A stretch of 64,000 nt of DNA. It comes from Melitaea cinxia (Eukaryota > Arthropoda > Insecta > Lepidoptera > Nymphalidae). A program made the position numbers and the translations under genes. Positions 43,065-54,186 of the stretch are shown in pieces. The DNA lies in contig NC_059409.1 in assembly GCF_905220565.1 (NCBI RefSeq), forward strand, positions 1,247,501 through 1,311,500, read 5' to 3'. Below the pieces are notes generated by a model. It was not told where the DNA came from, did no database searches, and saw nothing but the letters and a program-made list of their open reading frames with translations. Every line of letters begins with the position of its first letter. Within the stretch, counting starts at the first letter, position 1.

Positions 43065-43158
43065 GCTGTAGATTACGAATATCACATAGGTTACTTTTCA
43101 TCCCTACATTGGCACGAGATCGGAAATGAGGAGAGTGAAAACGAGTGACGTAGCTAGT
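43065..43158 (+). repeat. Helitron 3' end fragment
   Basis: GAATATCACATAGGTTAC, CATCCCTACATTGGCACGAG, ending GTGACGTAGCTAGT. Confidence 0.45.
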
Positions 43159-43844
43159 CAAGGTAATAAATTATATTTAATTTTTCATCTAAGATTCAGA
43201 AAATTCTATAAATAAGTGTCTTAACGTAATTATCCCTGCTCACAAGCCCTGTCGTAACTTTGAGATTATTCTGATAAATTATCTCATTTGTTATAATGAA
43301 ATGGTCATTATTTTTATCTTTTGGACAAACGTTTTGAGTATACTGTTCTAGGAATGTTTTTTTTTTTTTTAATTACAGATTTAAATAGCTTTATAACGAT
43401 TCAAGGTTTTATATGATTGCGTTGAGATGGTTCAGTAGAAAAAAAACAATCAATTAGAACATCAAGTTTTATAAAATATGTTATTCTAGAGCTAATTTTT
43501 TTTTAATGTTCATCTAAAATAAAAATAAAACGTACGTTTTTAATTATTATTCTTGGGCTTAATGGCTTTCAGTTGCGCCAGGGGGCACTGTCGATTTCGC
43601 CAATGTCACGTGGGATAGAAAAGACACTAAGGAGAATGATCAGTGTGGTTGAGATTGTAAGCTATGTTGATTATTGCAGACAGAGAAAAAAAAAATAGTC
43701 AGGCTTTTGTTGTTAAACCACAACTACGTTTTTAATAAATTTTAGATAAAAACAGCGTGGATGACGTTTTAACGCTAGTCCGTCTTAGGAGAAAAAGGCT
43801 TTTTTCGAATAGTGAAACATTTTACAGGATACAACTTTATTTTT
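43159..43844. other. Nothing recognised
   Basis: AT-rich; a GC-richer patch GCGCCAGGGGGCACTGTCG near 43575 is unassigned. Confidence 0.35.
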
Positions 43845-43985
43845 TGAAATATAAAGTTTATTATACATTATACATATTTACAATTCACAACTTAAGAACT
43901 AAATATTTACAGATAGTTTTGGTATAAATCATGTCCGCGTGGAATCGTGCCAAGAATGCTGGCAGCATTTCCCCGTTGAATCGCT
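43845..43985 (-). repeat. Possible LINE 3' end
   Basis: On the minus strand ATTCAACGGGGAAATGCTGC, CACGATTCCACGCGGACATG then ATGTATAATAAACTTTATAT, i.e. GC-rich coding-like sequence running into an AATAAA-type end. Confidence 0.4.
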
Positions 43986-44110
43986 ATACTATATACGGAT
44001 ACAACTGATATTTTAAAATTATTATATGTATTATTTGTGCAATATACTTATATAAAACAGTTCACGAATTGAAAACCAAACCAGTATTCGCATGTATAAT
44101 TAAATCCCTT

Positions 44111-44721
44111 ATAATTGTGTTTGCTCGCAAACGAAAAAAAAAACCGACTTCAATTACACCGACAAGTAATACAACGTAGATTGACGAAAAAATAGTCAAG
44201 CAACTACGCGTTATCGAAGATTACTCAAAAAGTAGTTATCAGATCTCGATAAAATTTATATGTGACCACATGATAAACATCAGCTTTCGATTAAATTAAA
44301 AATTATCAAAATCGGTACACCCAGTAAAAAGTTATTGCAGATTTTCGAGAGTTTCCCGCGATTTCTCTGGGATCCCATCATCAGATCCTGATTTCTTTAT
44401 CACGGTACCAAACTAGAGATATCCCCTTTCCAACAAAAAAAGAATTATCAAAATCGGTACATCCAGTAGAAAGTTATGCGGTATAATACAACGTAGGTCG
44501 ACGAAAAAAGCGTCAAGTAAAAACGCATTATTGGATATAACTCGAAAAGTAGTTGTTAGATCTCAAATAAATTTAAATGGGACCAATTGGCACACACCAC
44601 CTTTCGATTAAAACAAAATTTGTCGAAATCGGTCTACCCGGTCAAAAGTTCTGATGTAACATACATAAAAAAAAAAAATACAGTCGAATTGAGAACCTCC
44701 TCCTTTTTTCGAAGTCGGTTA
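44111..44721 (-). mobile_element. HINE, full length, reverse
   Basis: ATAATTGTGTTTGCTCGC to ACCTCCTCCTTTTTTCG, AAGTCGGTTA; 611 bp, all blocks present. Confidence 0.88.
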
Positions 44722-44894
44722 AAAAGTTGTTGAAATTGTCTGAGAATAAAATTAAACTTTTATTAAAAACAAATTAATAGCTGAAGTTTATGATTCGACG
44801 TAGGATTACATAGATGATAAAGATTTGTGGACTTAGTGACGCTGTATTTCATGACAGTTATTACCAAATATAAAAACACAGTTTATATATATAT

Positions 44895-45000
44895 GAACCG
44901 GTGGTAGCTTCACTTTTCAAAATAATTAAAATTTACGAAGGTGCTTTTGAAGCCGATTTGAATAACGCTATTGTTTATTGTTTTTGATTTTATGAAAACA
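44895..45000 (+). repeat. LINE 3' UTR fragment
   Basis: GAACCGGTGGTAGCTTCACT, GGTGCTTTTGAAGCCGATTTG, TTTTTGATTTTATG; same family as 17315. Confidence 0.55.
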
Positions 45001-45162
45001 TAATAAAACAAGAACGACAATAAAAAAAGTTGGCTTAAATTGAGCGACTTCTCTTTTTTGTATAAAATTAACATAACAATAGAATAAATGGGTTATTTCA
45101 TATTAGGTCTTATAATATTTGAGAAATTTCGGAAATTTTTGTAACATATCTTAACAGTCTAA

Positions 45163-45278
45163 TCTCATCAGTCGGAGATGCAGGTTCGATCCCCGCTGGA
45201 ACGGTCGATTTTTGATATGATATTAAAAAATGTTTAGAATTTCCTAATGTGTGGGTAACACATAAATAAAATCGTACA
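45163..45278 (+). repeat. TRP element, 5'-truncated
   Basis: tRNA-like 3' half (45163-45203): CAGTCGGAGATGCAGGTTCG, ATCCCCGCTGGAACG; then TTTTTGATATGATATT, TTTAGAATTTCCTAATGTG, ending AAATCGTAC. Confidence 0.65.
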
Positions 45279-45370
45279 AACATATCTTAAGTTTTTCAAA
45301 TATTTATTTAAGTTACTTAATATGGAAAAGACCAATCGTTGCTACTAATATTTAAAAAAAGCGAAAGTTT

Positions 45371-45618
45371 GTGAAGATATACATCTTCTTCTTCTTAAAG
45401 ATCTTCTCACGAAGTTCGGCGATCATTTTGGCAACTTGTAGCCTTGATACCGCGGCTCTGAATAATGAACGGGTGCTTGTACCAAACCATTGGCGTAGAT
45501 TTTTTAGCCAAGATGTTCTTCTACAACCTACACTGCTCTTGCCTTGGATCTTGCCCTGGATAATAAGCCAGAGCAGCTGGTATTTCGAATTTCTTATGAC
45601 GTGGCCGAAGTATGTACA
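45371..45618 (-). pseudogene. LINE reverse transcriptase ORF, C-terminal end
   Basis: The minus strand is stop-free for about 82 codons and reads YFGHVIRNSKYQLLWLIIQG, then GRRTSW-like residues (GCRRTSWLKNLRQWFG), LFRAAVSRL and a KKKK end from the (AAG)n tail. These are C-terminal residues of an insect LINE family. There is no ATG, which is why it is not seen as an ORF. The plus-strand frame over it is antisense noise. Confidence 0.75.
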
Positions 45619-45639
45619 TATGTATTATTATTATGTATT

Positions 45640-45830
45640 ATTTTGGGCGCTATTTCCTTTATATATAAATAATCTGTGCAAGTTGCAGATACAAAAAGCT
45701 AAAGCGTTCTCTTATGCAGACGACACTGTAATCGTTATCATTAGCCATTCTTGGACTTGTTCAAAGCTGAGCAGGGTATGGCTTGAAAATCCAACAAATC
45801 CAGAATAACACACAGGCTACTTATTATCTT
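45640..45830 (+). pseudogene. LINE reverse transcriptase fragment (YADD)
   Basis: Reads LFPLYINNLCKLQI, KAKAFSYADDTVIV and SHSW: the conserved LFL-IYINDL block and the (F/Y)ADD catalytic box of a non-LTR reverse transcriptase. A frameshift follows, after which FKAEQGMA appears in another frame. R1 or Jockey-like origin is likely. Confidence 0.75.
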
Positions 45831-46424
45831 GACATTCACAAGGGATCAGAAGTTACGCTGGTAAAACCGCGTGGCGCAGCTAGTTAAGTACAAAAGACGC
45901 GAGAACTTGGTCTTAGTGCGGTAACAAGGAACTAATGAAGACGAACGACTCCACCCTTTTATGTATGTACCCTAATGTATATGTGTGAATGTAACACGAA
46001 CATAATTAAGTTGTTCGGAATAATATACTGTTATAGATTCTTCAAGTCATTTTGCGGCATGGTCTTTTATGTGTACGTGTACGAGCTTTTCGTAATCTTG
46101 TATAGGTATTATGTATGGATGTGTTAAGAATGTATTAGGAACAGTCAAATGTAATTTTATAAGTAACAATGTCGAGTTCTGGTTCATTTAAATTTAAAAT
46201 TGACTGTCCACACAGTACAACTTTGTGCACTGCCTAAAGTGGATTCTCAGGAGCCTTAACTACATGCACCACTGGATCACAACACTTCTTGAGAACTGGA
46301 TAATTTGACTGTAACATTGTCTTCTATAATGTATAGGTTCTTCCACAAGCGGGTTGCTGCAGATTTTTAGCACGTTTCCTGCTATGTTCTTCCTCAAAAA
46401 TCAAAAATTTGTATTTCTTAATAA
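45831..46424. other. Nothing recognised
   Basis: Possibly further decayed LINE sequence at 45831-45960; no firm motif. Confidence 0.3.
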
Positions 46425-46878
46425 TACACACAGTCGTCTGTTGTGTTATAGGACTTATAGGTAACATCCGACTGATATAGCTAATATATATTTTTAATAA
46501 ATATACATGAAAATAATACATATATAAATATATAAATACAAATATTACACCCTAGTGCCTAGTGAGAGTTTTTTTTAATCCGTCTCGCAATAACGGGCGT
46601 AAATTTAACTTCATTTTGTATGGGAAATTCGGAATTTCAACCTAGTTTTCGCGTTTGCCGCTAGATGACTCTGTATCGATTGTATCGTATATTATTCTTT
46701 ATCGCCAAGGTTGCACTGTTTAAATTCCCATACAAAATAATCTTCACGTATAAACGCGTTTCTGTCATGTTTCTGTAAATAAAACTCGCACTAGGCACTC
46801 CAGACTCAAGCCGGAATTTAATCAACAACCCGCGGAACAGAAAGCAGGACCACTATAAGCTGCGCCAACGGGCTAGTA
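46425..46878 (-). mobile_element. SINE-T, split by a MITE
   Basis: Left: ACACAGTCGTCTGTTGTG, AATAATACATATATAAAT, AATATTACACC. Right: CCAGACTCAAGCCGGAATTT, GCGGAACAGAAAGCAGGACC, CTGCGCCAACGGGCTAG. Confidence 0.8.
46555..46798. mobile_element. Hairpin MITE inside SINE-T
   Basis: 244 bp with terminal inverted repeats GTGCCTAGTGAGAGTTTT and AAAACTCGCACTAGGCAC. Internal arms (TTTTGTATGGGAAATT and AATTCCCATACAAAA) are also inverted, so most of it can fold back. No ORF. Confidence 0.78.
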
Positions 46879-47753
46879 GAAATTAAAAATATAGTATATC
46901 TTATGAGGATTGCACATTGCTGTTACCATTGTGAAACGTTTGTTTTATATTTTGTGTACTGAATCATTGAGTGTTTGTTACACTTTCCTGTGATCATCTT
47001 TGTCATCTTTCAAATGGCGTGAAATGTTTGTGTAGGTAAATGAATATTCGGCGATGACTCGGGACTCTATCTCATTTTTCAAGGATCCTGTCAAGACTGT
47101 TTCTTTATACCTGTTTTTAACTAAAAGATGTCAAAAGAAAAGCCACAAGTTCCTAACACCATTTAGTTAATTTCAGGACTGTAGGTGTTGAACAATACGT
47201 TAGGTAATTATAATTTATTTTAAAAAGGTTTTTCAATAAAGCTTTTCAATATGTAGCCATGTAAGTAAAACTGTTATTGAAGTGATACTTCTTTTGGAGC
47301 GTAAGGAAAAAATGATGAAAGTAAATTTTTAGAATGCGCGCGCACACCGTCATAAAAAAGCGACAGCCTGAAGTTAGCTAGTCAACGAAGAAGAACTTAG
47401 CAACGTGGTGTTAGATAACCAATGAAGTATAATTTCTTACGTGAGTACATAAATACACACACACATACACACACACATTTTTTTAACTATCTTTGATACT
47501 TTTGAATTGAAGATAAATATCTGAGAATGTTAATTACCGGATTTTAGGGTTAAAAAATCTATTGAATCCCCGGGTAAGAGTTTTTGAAAAGTGGATACTA
47601 AAACCTCATATGATTATGTGAATTGCACTTGTTACGATTTTTACGAAATTGTGTATAGTTTTAAGTAGGTTTTTGGAGTCACCAGAACCAGCTCTTAATA
47701 TGGTTACAATACAAAAATAAAAGTTTACATAAAATAAATAGTATATATATAGC
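46879..47753. other. Nothing recognised
   Basis: AT-rich; a short CACACACA run near 47455-47480. Confidence 0.4.
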
Positions 47754-47767
47754 TTACTACTTGACTA

Positions 47768-48094
47768 TACTGTGTGGCTACGGTACTAAAGAATATAGCC
47801 ACTCCCTCTCTTCCCGTGGGTGTCGTAAGAGGCGACTAAGGGATAACACAATTCCGCTACCACCTTGGAACTTAAAAAGCCGACCGGTGGCGGGATAACC
47901 ATCTAACTGCTGGCTTTGATATACGCAGGCCGAAGACGGCTAGCAGCGTCTTCGGTACGACAAAGCCGGTACTGCGGTCACCAACCCGCCTGCCCAGCGT
48001 GGTGACTATGGGCAAAACACATGAGTTCACGTTATGTTTGGCGTAAACTTGTGGAGGCCTATGTCCAGCAGTGGACTGTATAGCCTGCAATGAT
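47768..48094 (+). mobile_element. SINE-B, full length, reference copy
   Basis: Exactly 327 bp, TACTGTGTGGCTACGG to TATAGCCTGCAATGAT, flanked by the perfect 14-bp duplication TTACTACTTGACTA (47754-47767 and 48095-48108). I find no convincing B box (GGTTCGA) in it. The first 75 bp resemble the element at 63609-64000 and the last 55 bp resemble the RTE 3' end. The minus-strand frame at 47872-48090 is repeat sequence. Confidence 0.95.
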
Positions 48095-48108
48095 TTACTA
48101 CTTGACTA

Positions 48109-48584
48109 ATAAACAAAAGGAATATTCATGTAAATAGTCATGAAAAGAATTCACAACAAATTAATATACGCAGTATGAAATAAATATATCATTGATTTGA
48201 AAACAAAGTTCAACTTGTCAGACAGAACGATCCCTGAAACCCACCCGTCGCACTCGACTGACAAAACTTTGTTTTCAGTTGTCAGTTCATTGCAATGTTA
48301 TTTTGTTGTAGTTAGTTTTGTCATTGTTCGTACAATGTGTAACGAACGCTTTATTGTAGTCATGTATTATGTACAAAGTTGATATTTTCAAGTATAAAAT
48401 ATATCGACCACTATGAACGAGGGATTGAAATTTTTCGGTTACACTTCTAAATAAAAATTTTCATTCTGCTAATGTCAAAGATATAAAGAAATAGAGATAC
48501 TTTAAGCACTTTTTTATTTTATATTCATTTTTAAGGATATGTTAATCTGGAAAATCAAACTCGATATATCCAAAACTAACTTAC
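48109..48584. other. Nothing recognised
   Basis: 48195-48370 is somewhat less AT-rich; CAAAGTTCAACTTGTCAG and CTGACAAAACTTTG form a weak inverted pair. Confidence 0.35.
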
Positions 48585-49046
48585 ATAATTGTATTTGCTC
48601 GAAATTGAAAAAAAAAAACCGACTTCAATAACATCGATAAATAATACAACGTAAGTAGATAAAAAAATAGTCGACTAAATACGCGTTATCAAAGGTTACT
48701 CAAAAGGTTGTCATTAAATCTGGATAAAATTTTGTTAAGATCACAGGACAAGTATTATCTTTCGTTAAAACCAGTATCGTCAAAATAGGTACACCCAGTA
48801 AAAAGTTATGCGGTGTAATACAACGTAGGTCAACGAAAAAGTAGTCAAGTAAATATGCATTATTAGGTATAACTCAAATATTACTAGTTAGATCTTAATT
48901 AAAATAAAATGGGACCACATGACACGTAACACATTTCGATTTAAAAAAATCATCGAAATCGGTCCATTCAGTCAAAAGTTCAGAGGTAGCATACATAAAA
49001 AAATACAATCGAATTGAGAACCTCCTCCTTTTTTTGAAGACGGTTA
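48585..49046 (-). mobile_element. HINE, short copy, reverse
   Basis: ATAATTGTATTTGCTCG, ACCGACTTCAATAACATCG, then ACCTCCTCCTTTTTTTG, AAGACGGTTA. Confidence 0.78.
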
Positions 49047-49109
49047 AAAGCAAGTTTCAATTATACAACACAATAGTTAAAATCATTGGCAAACAGACAT
49101 TATATTTTT

Positions 49110-49378
49110 TTATACAATTAGTTCGGCTAATAAGTGTACGGCTCACCTGATGGGAAGCGATGATTGTAGCCTATAGACGCTTGCAACACCAGAAGCATCG
49201 CAAACTCGTTATCGACCTTACCCCCACTCCCCCTCAAGAGCTTTGGTCACCTTATTCAACAGAGGAACACAATACTGCATGAAAGCAGTATTATTTAGCT
49301 GTAATCTTCTGTAAGGTCGAGGTACTTCTCCAGTCAGGCTGCCCCAGATTTTGAGCAGGATATTTCTTGCTTTACCTC
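49110..49378 (-). mobile_element. Rep-C, reverse
   Basis: ACGGCTCACCTGATGGGAAG, GCTTGCAACACCAGAAGC, TTTTGAGCAGGATATTTC. Confidence 0.83.
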
Positions 49379-49651
49379 AGTTACATACTCCGACATTAAT
49401 TTTACATGGATGAAATTTATTTCTCAATGCTTCTCTATAGCTTTTATATTGTTTACATTCTAACAAAACGTATTGAATACCATCAATCCTTCCACAAACA
49501 TTACAATTTTGGTATCTGCCTCTTTCATTAGGAAAAGGAATACTAATAATTTAGAAAGGTAACAAATGACGACGACATTAAAACCAAGGATGATTCTTTT
49601 AATAAAATAATATTCAATATTTACCACATTATTATACTCGTTTAAGTTATT

Positions 49652-49765
49652 TATCTGGCGTTTGGAAAACTTCTTTGACGAGTTCGATTAGTTATAATAG
49701 ATTTCTTATTTACTGTCAGGAGGACGAACCTCGCTCATAATAAATATTTTCGTAGGCTAATTATA
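49652..49765 (+). repeat. Unclassified repeat, copy 1
   Basis: ATCTGGCGTTTGGAAAAC, TTGACGAGTTCGATTAG, TTATAATAGATTTC, ACGAACCTCGCTCATAATAA, TTTTCGTAGGCTA; matched at 54405-54690. Confidence 0.7.
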
Positions 49766-50329
49766 ATCGTATATCTAAGTATAATCGTAAATATATCTAA
49801 TGATATTTGATTTTTCTCATAACATCATACATAAGTATATCTTTATATTTATTATCTCTATCTGAGTTTCAAAAAGCACTAGCGTGCACTAATCTCGTAG
49901 ATCTGGAAAAACTTTGCAATTACTATAAATTTTACAATACATTCTAGCCGAAGTGGAAAAGTTCGTACTGAGCAGAAAATTGATAGTATAGAGCTAATGC
50001 ATGAAGTCTAGACAATCTAAATTAAACGAAATATATGTAAAGAGCAAATAAACATTATTAGAATGGGACTATTCACCCACAAGAACATTATCGTATTATT
50101 GTTTGTACTTACCACAAAACTACGAAAATTTTAATTCACAATGCGTTGAAATCGTTCTGCAAAATTATACTCTACATATATAATTACGAGTATACTATAA
50201 TATTTATCGTTATTAAAGCAAAGAAAGTATCAATTAGTTTATAAATGACTGACAATATTATCCTCAGTTTAGGGTTGAAATAAAATGAAACATGGGATGT
50301 CTGATATTTGTATTATTATTATTGCAACA
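49766..50329. other. Nothing recognised
   Basis: AT-rich; no supported feature. Confidence 0.4.
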
Positions 50330-50504
50330 ACCGCTGTGGTGTAGTGGGGCGTGTAGTCGCCTAAAACACCGACGGTTTGCGGGTTCGATTCCCGCTCGGG
50401 GATATTTGTATGTGTAGAGATATTTCTTTCCGGTTTGGATATTCGTCCTTGTGGTTCTTCTCACCGTGCCTCGGTGAGCGTGTTGACCCGTCGGTCCCGT
50501 TTGT

Positions 50505-51095
50505 TAACCGACTTCCAAAAAAGGAGGAGGTTCTCAATTCGACTGTATTTTTTTTTTATGTATGTTACATCAGAACTTTTGACCGGGTAGACCGATTTCG
50601 ACAAATTTTGTTTTAATCGAAAGGTTTTGTGTACCAATTGGTCCCGTTTAAATTTATTTGAGATCTAACAACTACTTTTCGAGTTATATCTAATAATGCG
50701 TTTTTACTTGACGCTTTTTTCGTCGACCTACGTTGTATTATACCACATAGCTTTCTACTAGATGTACCGATTTTAATAATTCTTTTTTTGTTGGAAAGGG
50801 GATATGATAAGGAAACCAGGATCTGATGATGGGATCCTAGACAAATCGAGGGAAACTCTCGAAAATCCGCAATAACTTTTTACTGGGTTTACCGATTTTG
50901 ATAATTTTTAATTTAATCGAAAGCTGATGTTAATCATGTGGTTACATACAAATTTTATCGAGATCTGATAACTACTTTTTGAGTAATCTTTGATAACGCG
51001 TAGTTGCTTGACTATTTTTTCGTCGATCTACGTTGTATTACTTGTCGATGTAATTGAAGTCGGTTTTTTTTTCGTTTGCGAGCAAACACAATTAT
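50505..51095 (+). mobile_element. HINE inserted in SINE-A2
   Basis: TAACCGACTTCCAAAAAAGG to GTTTGCGAGCAAAC, ACAATTAT. SINE sequence on the left ends ..GTTTGT and on the right resumes TATATACATACC, matching uninterrupted SINE GTTGT|TATCAT, so it sits between two T residues with no duplicated target. Confidence 0.88.
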
Positions 51096-51192
51096 TATAT
51101 ACATACCTGACAGCGATCGTTACTTATAGTCCACTGCCGGTTGACGGATATGTACATATACGTTAACCCGCAATGGAGCAGCGTGGTGGATT

Positions 51193-51480
51193 AAGCAACT
51201 GAGGTAGGGCACAGCAGGAATTTCCTGCTCAAAATATGGAGCAGCCCGACTGGGGTAGTACCTCGACCTTACAGAAGACCACAGCAAAATAATACTGTTT
51301 TCAAGTAGTATTGTGTTCCTGTTGGTGAGTAAGGTGACCAGAGCTCCTGGTGGGATTGGGGATTGGGTCGGCAACGCGCTTGCGATGCTTCTGGTGTTGC
51401 AAGCGTCTATAAGCTACGGTAATCTCTTAACATCAGGTGAGCCGTACGCTTGTTTGTCGACCTAGTGATATAAAAAAAAG
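51193..51480 (+). mobile_element. Rep-C inserted in SINE-A2
   Basis: GAGGTAGGGCACAGCAGG, AGCAGGAATTTCCTGCT, TTACAGAAGACCACAGC, and the end CGACCTAGTGATATAAAA. Confidence 0.87.
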
Positions 51481-51848
51481 TTCCAATCCTCCTCAGCAGA
51501 CACGCAGAAAGGGGACCATGCTCAGTATTGGTATATTACAGGCTGAATACTGAATACTTTTTGTAAGTTACAGATATGTGGCACACATAAGGCACAAGCA
51601 TAAAGAAAGATTTATAATTGAGTATCTATATCCAAAACACTTAAAGATCTAGTGACGTACTCTCACCCCACAGTTCTGTTAGAGGCAATTACAAAGACCG
51701 AGAAACTTATTTCATTCTCCCTTATAGGAAAGGTAAGGGCAATTAAGTGTTCCTTTGTTTGAACGCAATAAAAATATAATGAGCCAATAGTGAGGTCAAT
51801 TAAGGATGTCGGTAAAGTATTACCGTGTATTATTCTTTTGCTGTTGTT

Positions 51849-52378
51849 TAACGGACTTACAAAAAAGGAGGAGGTGCCCAATTCGACTGCATTTTTTTAA
51901 ATATATTTTTTTATAGGTGGGTGGACCGATTTCGAGTACTTTTCTTCTAATCGAAAGGTTGTACTTGTCATATCGTCCCATTTAAATTTAATCGCGATCT
52001 GACAGTTACTTTTTGAGTTATCTTGTCAACCGTTGTCGTATTATTCATTAACTTCATTACTTTTTACTAGGTAAGCCGATTTTAATGATTCTTTTTAAAA
52101 TCGATAGCTGGTGCTTGTCTTGTGTTCTCATTTAAATTTGATTGAAATCTGACGAGCACTTTTTGAGCTATCTCTAATATTTTGTATTTACTTGACTATT
52201 TTGTCGTCTACTACGTTGTCTTGTTGTTGTATTTACTGGTCGATATATTTGAAGGCGTTTTTTTTCGTTTGCGCGCGCGTGCGCTTCAGTCTTTCATATC
52301 CCACTACTGGGCATAGGCCTCTTTCTTCATGTAGGAGAAGGATCAGTTCGGTTTTCGTTTGCGAGCAAACACAATTAT
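51849..52378 (+). mobile_element. HINE, split by a SINE-A scrap
   Basis: TAACGGACTTACAAAAAAGG; GGTGGACCGATTTCGAG; 3' terminus after the insert reads CGGTTTTCGTTTGCGAGC, AAACACAATTAT. Confidence 0.78.
52283..52348 (-). repeat. SINE-A 3' end, truncated, inside HINE
   Basis: CTTCAGTCTTTCATATCCC, ACTACTGGGCATAGGCC, TGTAGGAGAAGGATCAG. A 66-bp 5'-truncated insertion. Confidence 0.8.
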
Positions 52379-52429
52379 TCCAATACTTATGTATTTAAAA
52401 ATAACATTGTTAAATTATTTTTCGATTTT

Positions 52430-53051
52430 TAACCGACTTCCAAAAAAGGAGGAGGTTCTCAATTCGACTGTATTTTTTTATTTTTTTATTTATGTTACAT
52501 CAGAACTTTTGACCGGGTGGACCGATTTTGACAAATTTTGTTTTAATCGAAAGGTGGTGTGTGTCAATTGGTCCCATTTAAATTTATTTGAGATCTAACA
52601 ACTACTTTTCGAGTTATATCTAATAAAGCGTTTTTACTTGACGCTTTTTTCATCGACCTACGTTTTATTATACCGCATAACTTTCTACTAGATGTAGCGA
52701 ATTTGATAAATCTTTTTTTGTTAGAAAGAGGATATTCCTAGTTTGGTACCATGATAAGGAAACCAGAATCTGATGATGGGATCCTAGAGAAATCAAGGGA
52801 AACTCTCGAAAATCCGCAATAACTTTTTACTGGGTGTACCGATTTTGATAATTTTTAATTTAATCGAAAGGTTATGTTTATCATGTAGTCATACATAGTA
52901 CATATAAATTTTACTGAGATCTGATTACTATTTTTTGAGTAATCTTTGATAACGCGTAGTTACTTGACTATTTTTTCGTCGATCTACGTTGTATTACTCG
53001 TCAATGTAATTGAAGTCGGTTTTTTTTTCGTTTGCGAGCAAACACAATTAT
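52430..53051 (+). mobile_element. HINE, full length
   Basis: TAACCGACTTCCAAAAAAGG to GCGAGCAAACACAATTAT; 622 bp; third HINE in the same orientation within 2.6 kb. Confidence 0.88.
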
Positions 53052-53304
53052 TACTTTATCATTAATACTTATAAATTATTAAGCTTTTGTCCAATAAAAT
53101 TAGACATAGAAGAAAAAAACTTGTCTCCTTTGATAATAAGGAAAAAAGTAAAAAAATCATTTCGATCGGTATATTCTGTGAAGTTTAGTCATGTACGAGC
53201 GTTTATCATTTCCCTACGTAAGGGTAAAAGTAATGAAACACTTCAAGATTGTGTTTATATTTGTAACATCTGAAGATATACATACATATACTGAGATAAG
53301 AGCG

Positions 53305-53445
53305 TTCAGAGAGCTGGCTTTAACGCTAGTGACCGCAGGTTCGTTACCCGTTCATAACAAACGTTTATAATATGTCATAAAGATGTCTGATATGGTCTGG
53401 GCATTTGTCTTTTTATCGTGATTTTATGTTTTTGGAACCTCGGTG
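53305..53445 (+). repeat. SINE-A head, degenerate
   Basis: CTAGTGACCGCAGGTTCG then TCATAACAAACG and TGGTCTGGGCATTTGTC. Confidence 0.4.
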
Positions 53446-53511
53446 ACCGTTCATTTGTAATTTCAAAATATCATATGGTTTTTCGCGAATTTAAATATTT
53501 TTTGCTTCCCT

Positions 53512-53849
53512 TCAGCCTGTAATATCCCACTACTGGGCATAGGCCTCTTTCCCCATGTAGGAGAAGATCAGAGCTTAATCCACCACGCTGCTCCAATGCG
53601 GGTTGGCGGATATATTCCCTACTATGAGTAATGATCGCTATCAGGTGTACATGATAACAACCGGGACCGACGGCTTAAAATGCTCTCCGAGGCACGGTGG
53701 GGAGACCCACAAGGACTGCGCAAACACCCAGACAACGGCAAACACGTGTATGGCCAATACAAATGTTTGTCATGTGCGGGGATCGAACCCGCAACCGCCA
53801 GCGCAACCGGCACAATCCATGGCTGTGACCGTTGCGCCAACGCGGCGTC
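53512..53849 (-). mobile_element. SINE-A, full length, reverse
   Basis: TTCAGCCTGTAATATCCCAC to GCGCCAACGCGGCGTC with an intact B box on the minus strand (GGTTCGATCCC). TTTTTGCTTC on both sides may be the duplication. The frames at 53603-53893 and 53622-53882 are shadows of this SINE. Confidence 0.92.
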
Positions 53850-54186
53850 TTTTGCTTTTTGCTTCATATTATCACAAAACAAATAACAACTAAGATACTA
53901 CAGAATAATTCTTTTCCTTCAATTTACAAAGCACTTAACTAGAAAGAACACAAAAAAATCCATTCTTACTCAACAAAGGTACATTGTATTGATCACGCTT
54001 CTTGTATTGCTTTCACGCTGGTGATAACCTAATTTAGAAAGGGCGCGAAGGTAAAATATTTCATTAGGTAATTTTATTGAGGGGCGCTGAGTGAATCTGA
54101 TTCTGGGGATGAAAAAGTCAATTTTATTCGTGTTATAAAATTTTACCGTTTCGAATATTAAGAATTAAAGATCAACTTTAATATGT

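Larger units (their letters stand above)
50331..51552 (+). mobile_element. SINE-A2, full length, twice interrupted
   Basis: Head with A box TGGTGTAGTGG (50337-50347) and perfect B box GGTTCGATTCC (50382-50392). Body ATTTCTTTCCGGTTTGG to TCGGTCCCGTTTGT (50504). It resumes at 51096 (TACCTGACAGCGATCG to GGTGGATTAAGCAAC, about 51192), and again at 51481 (TCCAATCCTCCTCAGC to TATTACAGGCTGAATAC). Confidence 0.85.

Noticed and set aside
45371..45808. 145-codon ORF as a gene
   Set aside because: Its first half is antisense to a LINE C-terminus and the second half is a frameshifted RT fragment.
53603..53893. Overlapping ORFs of 96, 86 and 68 codons on both strands
   Set aside because: They are frames of one SINE-A; equivalent frames occur at 938-1239 and 19838-20181.
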